A program made the position numbers and the translations under genes. A stretch of DNA of 64,000 nucleotides. Origin: Isoetes taiwanensis (taxonomy: Eukaryota; Streptophyta; Lycopodiopsida; Isoetales; Isoetaceae). Under the pieces are notes generated by a model. It had not been told where the DNA came from. It searched no databases and was given only the letters and a program-made list of their open reading frames with translations. This document shows, one piece after another, positions 47,637 to 58,139 of the stretch. Within the stretch, counting starts at the first letter, position 1. Every line of letters begins with the position of its first letter. Location of the stretch: assembly GCA_021234155.1 (NCBI GenBank), contig JAJEKV010000105.1, positions 1,462,494 to 1,526,493 on the forward strand, given 5' to 3'.

Positions 47637-47731
47637 ATATTAGTTTCTGTTTGTGTATTTTCTTGTAACTAGCAGCAAATGTTATCTTAAAGGAATTGTA
47701 CGTTACTGTAAATCTGCTTATACTTTCATGA

Positions 47732-49750
47732 ATGCTCGCTATAGACGGTGCACGTAACGCCGCCTGGCAAACACCCTCCCACGCCAGTAGGCTGACACCT
47801 GAACAGGAATTGATATTAATGAAAAGGCAACTCGGCGAATTACAGGCCTATGTATTGCATGCCAACCCACCGCAACAAACCCAAGAGGACGGACCGGAAT
47901 TACCTCCGCGACCATTGAGTCCACCTGCACAACAGCCATCTCCCCCTGGAGCCAGCCCTGTACCTGTACCAAGGAGGACTCATGCTAAGCGTCACCGAAG
48001 TTCCTCTAAGGATAGCGCCACTTCCTCACACTCAACCACTTCGGTGTCTTCCGGGTCATCGCTATCAGTCAGTGACCATGCAAAGCGTAAGGATAAGGAA
48101 TACCGTAAAACCGTTGATACAGCTATAACTAGTATATGGAAGAACAGGAAATTGGCTCAGTTTGATGGGAAATCCAGAGGCGGCTTGAATGCAGAATCCT
48201 GGTTGGACGAGATGAAGGAGTTTGGAAAGTCCTATGGAATGACGGAGAAGGATACAGGAAAGGTTGCCACCACCAACCTTACCGGAGCTGCCCGTATTTG
48301 GTGGAAGGGTTATGCCAGAGCCAAGCACCTGGACAGGAGCAGGTGCAAGTTCAAAAAGTTCGCCAAGGCTTTTAAATCGCATTACGTGCCTCGTGCGCAC
48401 AAATGCCAACAGATCCAGACCTTTTACAGGTTAGAGCAGAAGGGCATGTCCGTTCAGGCCTACACTGATGAATTCATGCGCCTGAGGTTGTATGTACCAG
48501 GGATGAATGAGAAGAGGGCGGTAGAGGGCTACATTGAAGGGTTGGCCCCATCCATTAAACGAATGGTTAAGGCCATAGACCCAAAATCAGTAGCAGAAGC
48601 GGAGGCTAAGGCATTAAGTCTGGAAGAGGACACACCAAGGAACCAGTATCCGCGACCTGCTCCTTACTCGCAGCCACGGCCGTCCACACCATATAAACCC
48701 CGCTCACCCAGTCCGGGGCCCTCTCAGCAGAACTCCTACGGTCGCCAGGAAAAGAAAGTCACCTTCAACATGCCTGACAAACCCACTAATGTTGGCAAGG
48801 AAGTTCGGAATCTCTTACAGTCTATTCCCAAAGAGGCCCGAGATCAACTACGTAAGGATAAGGCCTGTTACAGGTGTATGCGACCCGGGCATTATATGCA
48901 GAATTGCCCCTACGTCACGCAGACTGCCCAACTGGCCATGGCTGACCTCGATTGGGAAGATCTAGAGTCCAATCTGCCTGTCGAGGACGAGGCTCCCGAG
49001 TATATTCACGGTGCGTCTCATATTCTTGCCACCATTGAAACTGGCAACGCTGAAAGTCAGCCTTCTGTTATTTCTACAATAGGCCAAGTAGACAGTAAGC
49101 CTTTCATAATTTTGATGGATACGGGTAGTACGCATAATTTTGCTTCTCCTAGAATGGCCCAGGTATTGCAGCTTGAAACGTTGAGATCCCGACCTAAGCC
49201 AGTCACGTTAGCCAGTGGTAAGATCCGACACACGCATGGCCGCCGCATTAACCTTAAGATGCAGTTGCCCGGTGCACCAGTTGCCTTGGGTGCCGAGTTA
49301 ATGGACATTGGCAAATATGATCTTATTGTTGGTATGGAGTTTTTGGCATCTGCGAAGGCCAACATAGACTGCGAGAAACGGGAGGTTACCTTCAACGCCG
49401 CTAATGGAGCACGTGTGACGATAAAAGGTGATCCATTCCACCCTGTTATGCAGTCTATGTCAATCAGGCAGTTAGAAAAAGCTATACGCAGGGATAAGCT
49501 CCTTTGCCTCATTACACTTGCCTCCATTGAGTCTGACACTAAGCAGAAGCAGGTAATCGATACCTTGCCACACGACATTGCCACCCTTCTTCGAGAATTT
49601 AGCGATCTTTTTCCAGATGAGATCCACAAGCTTCCTCCTTTCAGAGGAGTAGAATGTGAGATAGCTCTAGAACCAGGTACTAAGCCTACCAGCAAGGCCC
49701 CGTACCGAATGAGTCCTCCAGAGTTGGCAGAGCTTAAGAAACAACTTTAG
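47732..49750 (+). CDS. Chromovirus gag and protease (first part of gag-pol)
   Basis: Starts at ATG 47732. Residues 50-115 are Pro/Ser-rich and basic, possibly nucleic-acid binding. Residues 150-300 are the retrotransposon gag capsid domain (ESWLDEMKEFGKSYGM, ARIWWKGY, YYVP-type helices and the QAYTDEFMRL block). A CX2CX4HX4C knuckle uses Cys379, Cys382, His387 and Cys392. The aspartic protease has DTG at 463-465 (MDTGSTHNF) and a later GMEFL block. The frame continues into the RT lead-in (KAPYRMSPPELAELKKQL) and stops at TAG 49748-49750. That codon lies in a conserved stretch, so it is probably a mutated sense codon rather than a natural end. The next segment is in the same frame. Confidence 0.85.
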   Translation: MLAIDGARNAAWQTPSHASRLTPEQELILMKRQLGELQAYVLHANPPQQTQEDGPELPPRPLSPPAQQPSPPGASPVPVPRRTHAKRHRSSSKDSATSSHSTTSVSSGSSLSVSDHAKRKDKEYRKTVDTAITSIWKNRKLAQFDGKSRGGLNAESWLDEMKEFGKSYGMTEKDTGKVATTNLTGAARIWWKGYARAKHLDRSRCKFKKFAKAFKSHYVPRAHKCQQIQTFYRLEQKGMSVQAYTDEFMRLRLYVPGMNEKRAVEGYIEGLAPSIKRMVKAIDPKSVAEAEAKALSLEEDTPRNQYPRPAPYSQPRPSTPYKPRSPSPGPSQQNSYGRQEKKVTFNMPDKPTNVGKEVRNLLQSIPKEARDQLRKDKACYRCMRPGHYMQNCPYVTQTAQLAMADLDWEDLESNLPVEDEAPEYIHGASHILATIETGNAESQPSVISTIGQVDSKPFIILMDTGSTHNFASPRMAQVLQLETLRSRPKPVTLASGKIRHTHGRRINLKMQLPGAPVALGAELMDIGKYDLIVGMEFLASAKANIDCEKREVTFNAANGARVTIKGDPFHPVMQSMSIRQLEKAIRRDKLLCLITLASIESDTKQKQVIDTLPHDIATLLREFSDLFPDEIHKLPPFRGVECEIALEPGTKPTSKAPYRMSPPELAELKKQL

Positions 49751-50695
49751 GAGTTATTAAACCTAGGTTTTATTCGGCCTAGTGTTTCACCATTTGGCGC
49801 TCCTATTCTTTTTGTCAAGAAGAAAGATGGCTCCTTGAGGATGTGTATTGATTATAGACAGCTCAATAAGCATATCATCAAGAACCGCTATGCTTTGCCT
49901 AGGGCAGATGATCTCATGGACCAGTTACAAGGAGCCAAATATTTCTCAAAGATTGATTTACGCTCCGGGTACCATCAAATACGGATAAAGGAGGAGGACA
50001 TTCATAAGTCTGCATTTCGCACCAGATATGGGCACTATGAGTTCACCGTTATGCCTTTTGGGTTAACCAATGCCCCTACAACGTTCATGCGGTTGATGAA
50101 TGATATCTTCCGCCAATACTTAGATGACTTTGTTGTTATTTTCTTTGACGACATTCTCATCTATAGTAAAACCTTGCAGCAACATGAACAACATCTTCGA
50201 TTGGCTTTACAGAAGCTAAGGCGTCATCAACTCTTCGCCAAGTTCTCTAAATGTAAGTTTGCCACTCCCAAGGTCGACTATTTGGGGCATATCATTTCAG
50301 CAGAGGGAATTGCTACCGATCCACCCAAGATAGAAGCAGTAAAGGATTGGCCTATTCCAGGTAATGTTTCAGAAGTCCGAAGTTTCTTGGGACTCGCAGG
50401 ATATTATCGGAAATTTGTTAAGGATTTTGCAACAATTGCCGCACCTCTTACTAATCTCACAAAGCATGAGAGAGTGAAGGACTGGATGGAACATTGGAAA
50501 GCAAAAGTCCAGGACGGCTTCCAGAAGCTCAAGGATGCTTTAACATCTGCACCGGTCCTCACTTTGCCCGATCCTGAAAAGGATAAACTAGTGGCCACGG
50601 ATGCTAGTAAGATAGCCACCGGTGGAGTGCTAATGCAGGAGGGGAGAGTTGTTGCCTACGATTCAAAGAAGATGAATGACGCAGAGCAGCGATAG
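49751..50695 (+). pseudogene. Chromovirus reverse transcriptase and start of RNase H
   Basis: Same frame as gag-protease, after the stop. [64 protein letters not shown] and [13 protein letters not shown] give RT motifs A to C. The motif C aspartates (FFDD) are intact. [26 protein letters not shown] and [16 protein letters not shown] follow into RNase H. A TAG at 50693-50695 replaces the residue before PTHDQELLAVV, where a Tyr is usual. No start codon of its own is expected because the part is translated from gag-pol. Confidence 0.9.
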
Positions 50696-52024
50696 CCTAC
50701 CCATGATCAGGAGTTGCTGGCAGTTGTCCGCGCTCTCCGTATTTGGAGACACTACCTTCTCGGTAGAAAATTTCAGCTAGATACGGATCATCAGAATCTC
50801 CGCTATCTATCCACCCAGCCAAATCTCAATCTCCGTCAGAGAAGATGGATGGAATTCCTCGAGGAATACGACTTCGAGATTATGTACAAGCCAGGGAAGC
50901 ACAATGTGGTTGCGGATGCCTTGTCACGTCATCCTTTGATAACCCGAACCCATTGTAACGCCATTTCCACACTCACCAGCGAGTTTGGAAAACAGATAGA
51001 ACAGACCCTAGCCACAGATCCCGAATTTTGTGATGTTTGGGGGAGTTTGGGTAAAGAAGCACGTACAGATAAAGAACGTGAAGCTTTCCGTTCATATAAG
51101 AGAGAGGGCAACTTATTATACCGTAAGGATAAGTTGTGTGTTCCTGAGACTTCAGGGGTGCGCAAGCTAATTCTCCATGACACACACAACAGCCCTATAG
51201 CGGGACATGCGGGTTTTATGAAAACCTACTTTAAGATCCGCTCCAGCTATTTTTGGCCTTCGATGAAGAAGGATATTGCTAGATACATCAAGCAGTGTCA
51301 GGTGTGTCAACAAACCAAGGCTGAGCAATTAAGAGTTCCAGGGGAGTTGCAACCTTTGGATGTGCCCAACGCCAAGTGGGAAGTGATAACCATGGATTTC
51401 ATTGTGGGCCTTCCACGCACTCTCCGTGGATATGACGCATTAATGGTAGTGATCGACAAATTGTCAAAGATGGCTCATTTCCTGCCATGTCGAACCACGG
51501 ACACCGCCTTCGACACCGCCTTGCTATTTGCAAAAGAGATTTTCAGGTTGCACGGGATGCCAAGAGTAATTGTATCAGACAGAGATCCTAAATTTGTAAG
51601 TGCATTCTGGAAAGACTTCTTCGCTACCATCCAGACCAAGCTTGCTATGAGTACAGCTTACCATCCTCAGACAGATGGTCATTTAACGCGTGTCAATCGT
51701 ATTATCGAAGATATGCTACGAAGCTATGTATGGAGTAAACAGTCACAATGGGCGGATTATATTTATTTGGTAGAGTTCGCCTATAACAGTACAAAGCAGG
51801 AGTCTTCCAGGATGTCTCCCTTCATGATAAATTATGGCTATCAATGTCTTACTCCAGACACATGGCATAACCCTGTTTCTAAAGTGGAGGTCTCTCAACA
51901 ACTCCTTTTAGAAATGCAGGCCTTGGTGGAAGAAGTTCGTGGTTACTTATTGGCGGGTAGCAGTCGTCGAGGAAAGAGTCTAGCGGATAAGCACCGAACC
52001 CCACGAAGTCTTCGGTGGGCTTAA
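50696..52024 (+). pseudogene. Chromovirus RNase H end and integrase
   Basis: Continues in frame with HDQELLAVVRALRIWRHYL, LDTDHQNLRYL and the YKPGKHNVVADALSR end of RNase H. The integrase zinc region is H...H with CQVCQQTK (about 51.18-51.31 kb). The catalytic core has Asp in MDFIVGLP (about 51.39 kb), Asp in SDRDPKF (about 51.58 kb) and Glu in IIEDMLRSYV (about 51.71 kb). The core end contains VEFAYNST and SPFMINYG. Translation fails at 52022-52024, just after KSLADKHRTPRS, through a one-base shift. The GDRVWLK-type block expected next is disrupted. Confidence 0.9.
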
Positions 52025-52637
52025 TCGGGTTTGGCTTAAGATCAAAGTAAAACAAGCCAAGCTTAAAATTGGTAACTGTAAGAAGTTGGCACCCAGATGG
52101 GCTGGGCCGTTCAAGATTACTGAACGCGTTGGAGAACAGGCATATCGCTTAGACTTGCCGCCCCGCTTGAAGATCCACAAGGTCTTTCACGTGAGTCTTC
52201 TGAAACAACACACCCCTGATCCAGAGGAGGTTTTGGATACCCCAACCCTCCTAGAAATGACCGAAGAGCAGCTGGAGATAGTGCCTGAAGCTCTTCTTGA
52301 TCGAGCTTACAAACAGACCAGAAGGACTCAAATGTTACAATACTTGGTCAAGTGGAAGCACTTACCAGTTGAGGATGCTACCTGGGTGATGAAGATAGAC
52401 CTTGAGAAGCACTATCCGGACTTCATGCGGGAATCTCAAGGCCGCACCATCAACGATGCTATCAACCCCGCTCCCGACGGTAAGCTTGAAGGCTCGATTT
52501 GTCGAGAATCATGCTCTAGAGGGGTAGATGCATCGTATCTTATAATAATAACCGATGATGAGATCACCTTTGTGTTCTCTAGGACGTGGTGTATTGTTGA
52601 TGTTGACATGACCGCGCTTTGCTTGGGAAGCATCTAG
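52025..52637 (+). pseudogene. Chromovirus integrase C-terminus with chromodomain
   Basis: Shifted frame following the integrase core. KLAPRWAGPFKITERVGEQAYRLDLPP and HKVFHVSLLKQH are the standard Ty3 integrase tail. A chromodomain follows at about 52275-52430, with a LDRAY segment, QYLVKWKHLPVEDATW and the closing helix DLEKHYPDF. Chromodomains of this type direct integration toward particular chromatin marks and define the chromovirus branch. The roughly 65 codons after the domain are unlike family members and may be read-through into noncoding DNA. Confidence 0.85.
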
Positions 52638-53139
52638 TGGATACACTGCGTTCATCTCGGCTATACGGGGAACTAAACCATTCCTTATGCCGCAATGAAT
52701 TGCAAGCCATAGACATGATAGGTTCCCTTGTAGATACATTTTCTTTTAATTATAGGGGGTGGTCCCTTCAACCACAATCTAATTATATTATTGATATACT
52801 GCTATATTGACATGTGCAAGCCAGTGAGCAGATCGCGACCTGCCATGTATAGAGGGTTGCTGATGACCCAAGCTTTCTCGCATACGTTTTGTTTACATGT
52901 GTCACTTTTGTTATCCATGATGTTTTCAAATCAGACTTTCCTCTGATGATAAGTTTGTATAAGGCACTTTGGTGCTTGCACCTTGATATTTTCAACTTCA
53001 ATATATTACTATCCGAAATGCTATAATTTCAACGTATTAATGTTACATTCTTAACGTTAGTCTGATATTTTTCTAATAGAATTCTTTAAGTATATGTATC
53101 CGATTAACTAACCCCAATGCTGAGGACAGCATTATTTTT
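52638..53139 (+). other. Noncoding segment before the chromovirus polypurine tract
   Basis: About 500 bases without a usable frame, as usual for the 3' untranslated part of gypsy elements. Confidence 0.6.
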
Positions 53140-53152
53140 AAGGAGGGGAGAA
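53140..53152 (+). other. Polypurine tract of the chromovirus
   Basis: AAGGAGGGGAGAA directly before the 3' LTR. Confidence 0.85.
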
Positions 53153-54819
53153 TGTGACGTTCCACGTATTTATACGGTCTACGTCACGTATTTATACGGG
53201 ACACGTACAAATACACACGTCACCCATTAAAGGTACACCACTAGGGGGTCCTATAACCTAAGGGGGTTACTCTAAAAGGGATTAAATTAGCTATGCTAAT
53301 TTAACCATTAAAGATAATAACCTATAACTTAGGAAATTAAGGACTAAATAGGATTAATTAGACTAATTACTGTTTTGGGAAGGCGCCACCTGCCCCAATC
53401 GATTGGCCAGCATGGGGATTTCCAAATTAGGCTGTCAACCTGATCCCTATCCCTGTGTTGACTCCCTCAATTCGGCCAAAGAAGGAGCAGGAGCTGAGCG
53501 CCATCATACCTATCAGAGCGCCACCATACCAAGTAGAACTCGTGGAAGGTAGTTTTTGAACCCTCAACACCCAAGAGATGGAAGCACCCCATGGTAACGA
53601 GTCCAAATTTTAACTTCGTGGGTGGCTAGGATAGTCAGAATTCTAGATAACGCCCCTATTGGGCCTTGGTTGTGTTCGTTTCTCTGTTCTCTTTGTGTTT
53701 CAATCATAGGAACTAACCCTTGGTTGTAAAGGTAAGTTCTCTTTATATTTGATTCTGGTTTTTGCTCTGAAAGGATGGATTGTTAGTTCTTTGTCTAGTA
53801 TGACTCTGAAATGGGGAAATTACGGGGTAGAGACCTCGAGCCATGTATTGTAGTATGCTCCTAGATAGCGCCTATCGCAGTCCCATTAATTGCAGCGGCT
53901 TGCGGCACAAGAGCCCACCAGGTCCTAGATGCTATGGACCTGGCTTAGCACCGCACAAGGAACACAAGTGGTGAAGTGGGGGTGGGGTCTTGCACCAACA
54001 TAAAAGGCTCCCGAGACTCCTACAAGTGGGCTAGGGTTTAATAGCCGGCGGCCAAGCTAAGCCAGGGCGCCGGGCCGGGTATGGGTCTGACACTCCCTGG
54101 GTACAGAGGTGTGACCCGCATGGGGCATCCTGTACTTTGAGTAGATTTAGGGTGAGTAAGTCGGGTACGGATGCGGGGGTCGCCGATGACGCGCACGTGA
54201 TTCTCTAGCTCACCCATGGAACCATTGTGATTCGAGGGGACGCTTCCCGACCGCCTCATCGGACCAGAGTCATGAACCGGAGTAGGCTCAAAAGGGTGAT
54301 ACCTTGAACCTGCGTCTCCGGAAGGCTATAGCGAGGCCATAGCGTGAATTGACCCATCTGCAAAGTGTGCACAGGAGGGGCGGATGGAGTGGACAACCCT
54401 AGCCGATGTTCTATGCCAGCCAACGCCATGCCAAGACTCGGTCTGCTGATCTCTTGAAGCCCAGCCGTCAGTCGATCCTCACCGGAGTCTGAGCCGGGGT
54501 AGAACCTGGGGCTTGGATGTTTCCTTAGGTTTAGATGCATATTCTATGTCGTTGGTATTGGATGGATGCGCCACCCTTCGTGGTGGTTATTTTTATATGA
54601 CTTATGCTGTGTGCTAACTCCTGTATTCACGCTTCCGCGACGTAGGAGTCCCATTGAAGGCGTGGGCCGAATGACCCCTTCGTGTCCTTCTTCCGGGCAC
54701 CATATTATGGGTGACCGGAATAGACGGAGGGCCTTGCTCATGGTGAGATGATCGCCATGGGAGGGGAAAGTCCCCGTATGTATACGGCCGAGGGTCGTAT
54801 ATATTCAGGGAGCGTCACA
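53153..54819 (+). repeat. 3' LTR of the chromovirus
   Basis: Pairs with 42565-44227 end to end. The middle (about 53540-54300) contains a cluster of one- to three-base differences, mainly at CAG/CTG words, while the ends differ mostly by single C/T changes. Confidence 0.95.
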
Positions 54820-54958
54820 TGATCTGGTGGAGAAAGCAATCATTTCATTAATCTATTCGCCCACTGGTGCAATGGTTGCAGATATCTTTGCTAAGCCACT
54901 GGGCACACAAAAGTTTGTACAGTTTAGATCAGCACTTGGTGTTATACCATTGCAGTAG
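54820..54958 (+). pseudogene. Copia C RNase H C-terminal end, right of the gypsy insertion
   Basis: Begins with the second TGATC copy and continues the RNase H frame interrupted at 42564. It contains ADIFAKPLGTQKFVQF, the usual copia C-terminal block, and a TAG stop at 54956-54958. Orientation and frame match the left part exactly. Confidence 0.9.
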
Positions 54959-54976
54959 CTTCAGATTATCCAGCTT

Positions 54977-54986
54977 GAAAGGGGAG
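54977..54986 (+). other. Polypurine tract of copia C
   Basis: GAAAGGGGAG directly before the 3' LTR, the plus-strand priming site. Confidence 0.85.
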
Positions 54987-55250
54987 TGTTAGAATTCAAG
55001 CTGTACATTAGAGTACATTTCTGTACGTTAGATATATTGATGTACATTAGAGTACATTAGAAGTACATCATGTACATCTCTGGCCTTTGGCCTTCTGTTT
55101 CCGACTGTTGGCCTTTCAGTGCCATTCATTCCATGTATTTATAGATTGTTCCTATTCTATTTCTATTGTGTCTCTTCCGATCTTGCTTCCGCATTGGCTC
55201 ACTCTGTGCTGCAGGTTTGTATCAGTCCATAGCTGATACGTTTTCCAACA
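54987..55250 (+). repeat. 3' LTR of copia C
   Basis: 264 bases, identical to the 5' LTR except for one CAG versus CCG difference and a 27-base deletion between two AGATT repeats. Confidence 0.95.
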
Positions 55251-55869
55251 CCCTTTTCTTTTTACCTTTTGCTTTTTGAAAATTGGCTTTCTTCATTATA
55301 GATTTTTAATTTCTTCTTTTTACTCTAATATATATGATAATGCTATATATATTAACTATTGACCTTAATTGAATTTTAAAGGTTTTATAAATCCTTATTT
55401 TAAATCCTTTTTTAAATGCCCTTATTTTCAAGGTTGCATATTGCCCTTTCAAGGAGAAGGGCATTTTTTTTATGCCATCCTTATTCATAATGGCCACCCT
55501 TATTCATTGTTCCCTTATAATCTTGTATGGATATGACTTTGATTCCCTTGGCAAATGATTTTTACAAGTTTTCTGTTGGGAAGAAAAAATTTATTAAAAA
55601 ATAAGGGTTTTTAGTGCGTGCTGAACCATTGAGAGTTCATATAAATATAGAGAAAAAGATATAGCTAAAAGTGGAAAGGGAAATAAAGAAGCTTATATTT
55701 TAAGAGCTTGAATTTTTTAATGGTTTATCTTTTTAAGGGCTTATTTTAACAAACTTTTTAAGAACTTTTTTTGTTTATCCTTTTAAGGCCTTATTATTTC
55801 CAAATCCACAAAAGCGAAGGCAGCTACTTCCTTCCAATTTTAAGCTTTAGACCACCAAAAAGCTAATAA
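55251..55869. other. AT-rich spacer with imperfect inverted repeat
   Basis: No coding potential. AAATGCCCTT (about 55416) and AAGGGCATTT (about 55457) pair as inverted repeats within a TTAAGGG-rich tract. Confidence 0.5.
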
Positions 55870-57175
55870 TACTTTTGGAGGCATTTCTATTGCATAGAGG
55901 GCCTCCCTCAACTTGTCGAACATCCAAATGGTCCATGATAATAGTGGAAGGTGGCAGATTCTTCATGGTAACATGGATAATAATAGATTAGTCTTAGTTA
56001 GATAATTGTTTATTGGGTGGTGACTTTAACATGGTCAACCATAGCTACATGAGGAGTACCAACTTTAGACCTTTGCTTAATCAAGAGAAAATTCTTGGAC
56101 TCATTTAAATAGCTATCTAAAACTCAGCCCAATGTCTACAGCTGATTCAATCATAGATTAGATGATCTTATTCATTATCTTTATGACAGATTCTACCTTT
56201 GTGAGAACCTTTTTGAACCATAGTAATAGAGTCTCTAATTTAAGTAGTCTCTAATTTCCCTCGGGTTGTGGAAATTTATGGTAATCTTGGTCACATCGGA
56301 AGAGATCCTTCTTCAAGATGGATGAGTTTGAGCAGATTTGGACCAGGATTCCTTCGGCTGGATGGATTGGTAGATCAAAACTGCCAAGGACATCAAGAAT
56401 TGGCTCAAGACTTTGAGCAGACAGGTTCACCTTTAAGAAAAGCAGAAACAGAATCAGATTAAACTCCAAATTGAGAGGGAGAAAATCAAGATTGTCAAGG
56501 GTTGACAGGGTAAAAACTAAATTCAAAGAGCCTAAGAGGATGAAAAAGCTAATTATAACTATTTCAACATCAAAGTTAAGGGTGAAATAAAGGAAAATCA
56601 GATCTTTAGTGCCCACATTTATGGCTCTGATATATCTGAGGATAACGAGCTAAAAAATGCAGCAAGAATTCACTTCACTCGAATTATGGGAACTGTTCTG
56701 AAAGTTTCTGCGCATGAAATAGATGACTTCATTAAGTTCTAGTCAAGGTAACAGATCAACAAGCTGACAATATCAAAATCCTCTTTATTATGAAGGAGCT
56801 GTGGGCCAACATCAAAAGCATGAACAATGATGAGATTCCCGGCAAGAAAACTTGGGATATTATTGGCCTTATTGTTACTAATTTTCCAATGAGTTTCTTA
56901 TGCTCAAAATTTTAGGTTGCGGGACCAATACGAGCTTCATTACTCTTATTCCTAAAATTGATGAGTCCGTTTCCTTCTCAGACTACAGGCCTCCCTTACT
57001 AATGTGGCCTACAAGGTTATCTCTGCTTCCATTGCTGCCAGGCTCAAACCTATTTTGGATTAGATCATCACCAACACTCAAAGTGCATATCTTAAGGACA
57101 AATCAATCCTGGATAATGTTGCCACTGCTATCCTTGGCATGCATTGCATGCTACATCTTTGTTTGTTGCCAAATT
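55870..57175 (+). pseudogene. LINE 5' half: endonuclease and start of RT (plus strand)
   Basis: IGGDFNMV at about 56011-56034 is the apurinic-type endonuclease GGDFN motif. A decayed linker follows (IMKELWANIKSMNNDEIPGK at about 56.8 kb), then the RT start NTSFITLIPKIDESVSFSDYRP (about 56.92-57.0 kb), a second RT block containing NVAYKVISASIAARLKPIL and a KDKSILDNVATAILGM block. It stops abruptly at the codons just before RT motif A. The missing remainder matches the minus-strand half ending at 62039. Confidence 0.7.
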
Positions 57176-58139
57176 AACTTGTAAAGTGCCTGGTCCACAC
57201 TTGCTACCAATAGCGCTAGTAGTTGAAGCCATATCAGTTGATTATAGCTCTGTAGCATCCATTTTAAAGTGTTGAAATTTGTCTAATAACCATGTTAATT
57301 TAGGGTATGGTGCATCATAACTTGGTCATCTTTAGGACTTGATTATTTTTCTTCAAATCCTATAGTAGAACATCCTTATCTAGTGCTGCAAAGTCCATCC
57401 TCCACAATTTTTGCTATCAATTTACCGTTCATGAAGAACATCCCTGTCTTTAAGATTATGATCAGCAAATGACATGAGTTTGGCTCACATATTCTTCATA
57501 CCACATTCAGGATCTAGTGCAGCAAATAATAGATTGAGAGAAATTAGGAGGAGGGGCAAGATTAAAGGAAAACTTGCATGACCTAATTTCCTATTCTTCC
57601 TCGGGCTTCAAGTTACATCTTCTAGATATATCATGCAAGAGCTGATGCAATCTGTACACGACAGCTGGACAACTACCTTCAAGCTGCCCAAAGTTTCTTC
57701 AACACTAGAGAAGTGGCGCTCTTGTTCTAGTATATATTTGCGTGAATCGGATCGGCATGGAAGCTCGCCATGCCTGACAAACATATATATCTGGAAATGA
57801 CATTATTGTCGGTGCAAGTTCTCTCTTATCTGCCGCACATGTGGTGCATGAGGCCACATTTACATTGCATTGAAGAACAAAAAAGAAAAAAAATATAAAA
57901 AGAAAAGGAATTTTATATGTTCAGCAAAGACACCAATAGTCAAACCATATCTATAATTAGTGTGCTTACAAAAACATCTCTGTAGAAATAAAGCCAATAG
58001 TTGGGCAAATCAAAATGACACACATGCAATCAACAAGTGGTTAGCAGTTGAGGCCAAGGACTTCGAGATGTGTGGAATTAGCCATTGCATGCGGTTAATG
58101 TCCATAGGAATTGTGGCAAACAGTGATGTATGTTTACAA
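57176..58139. other. Unassigned sequence inside the putative inverted segment
   Basis: No recognisable coding sequence, repeat or RNA gene. The left edge is the proposed inversion breakpoint. Confidence 0.4.

Larger units (their letters stand above)
42565..54819 (+). mobile_element. Ty3/gypsy chromovirus with extra upstream open frames, nested in copia C
   Basis: LTRs 42565-44227 and 53153-54819 (1663 and 1667 bases) have TGTGACG...CGTCACA ends. The target duplication TGATC (42560-42564 and 54820-54824) is perfect. An initiator-Met primer site lies one base inside the left LTR, and a purine tract lies before the right LTR. Gag, protease, RT, RNase H, integrase and a C-terminal chromodomain are present in Ty3 order. 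At 12,255 bases it is long for a chromovirus because of 3.5 kb between the LTR and gag, which holds three unknown open frames. Gag-pol carries two in-frame stops and one frame shift. Confidence 0.95.
38207..55250 (+). mobile_element. Copia element C, young, split by a chromovirus
   Basis: LTRs at 38207-38497 and 54987-55250 differ by one substitution and one 27-base gap. The target duplication CCCTT (38202-38206 and 55251-55255) is perfect. The primer site follows the left LTR directly, and a polypurine tract GAAAGGGGAG precedes the right one. Removing the nested gypsy (42565-54819) and one copy of its TGATC duplication leaves an element of about 4.78 kb whose RNase H frame reads straight through the junction to a stop at 54956-54958. 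The coding region still has several frame breaks. Confidence 0.95.
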
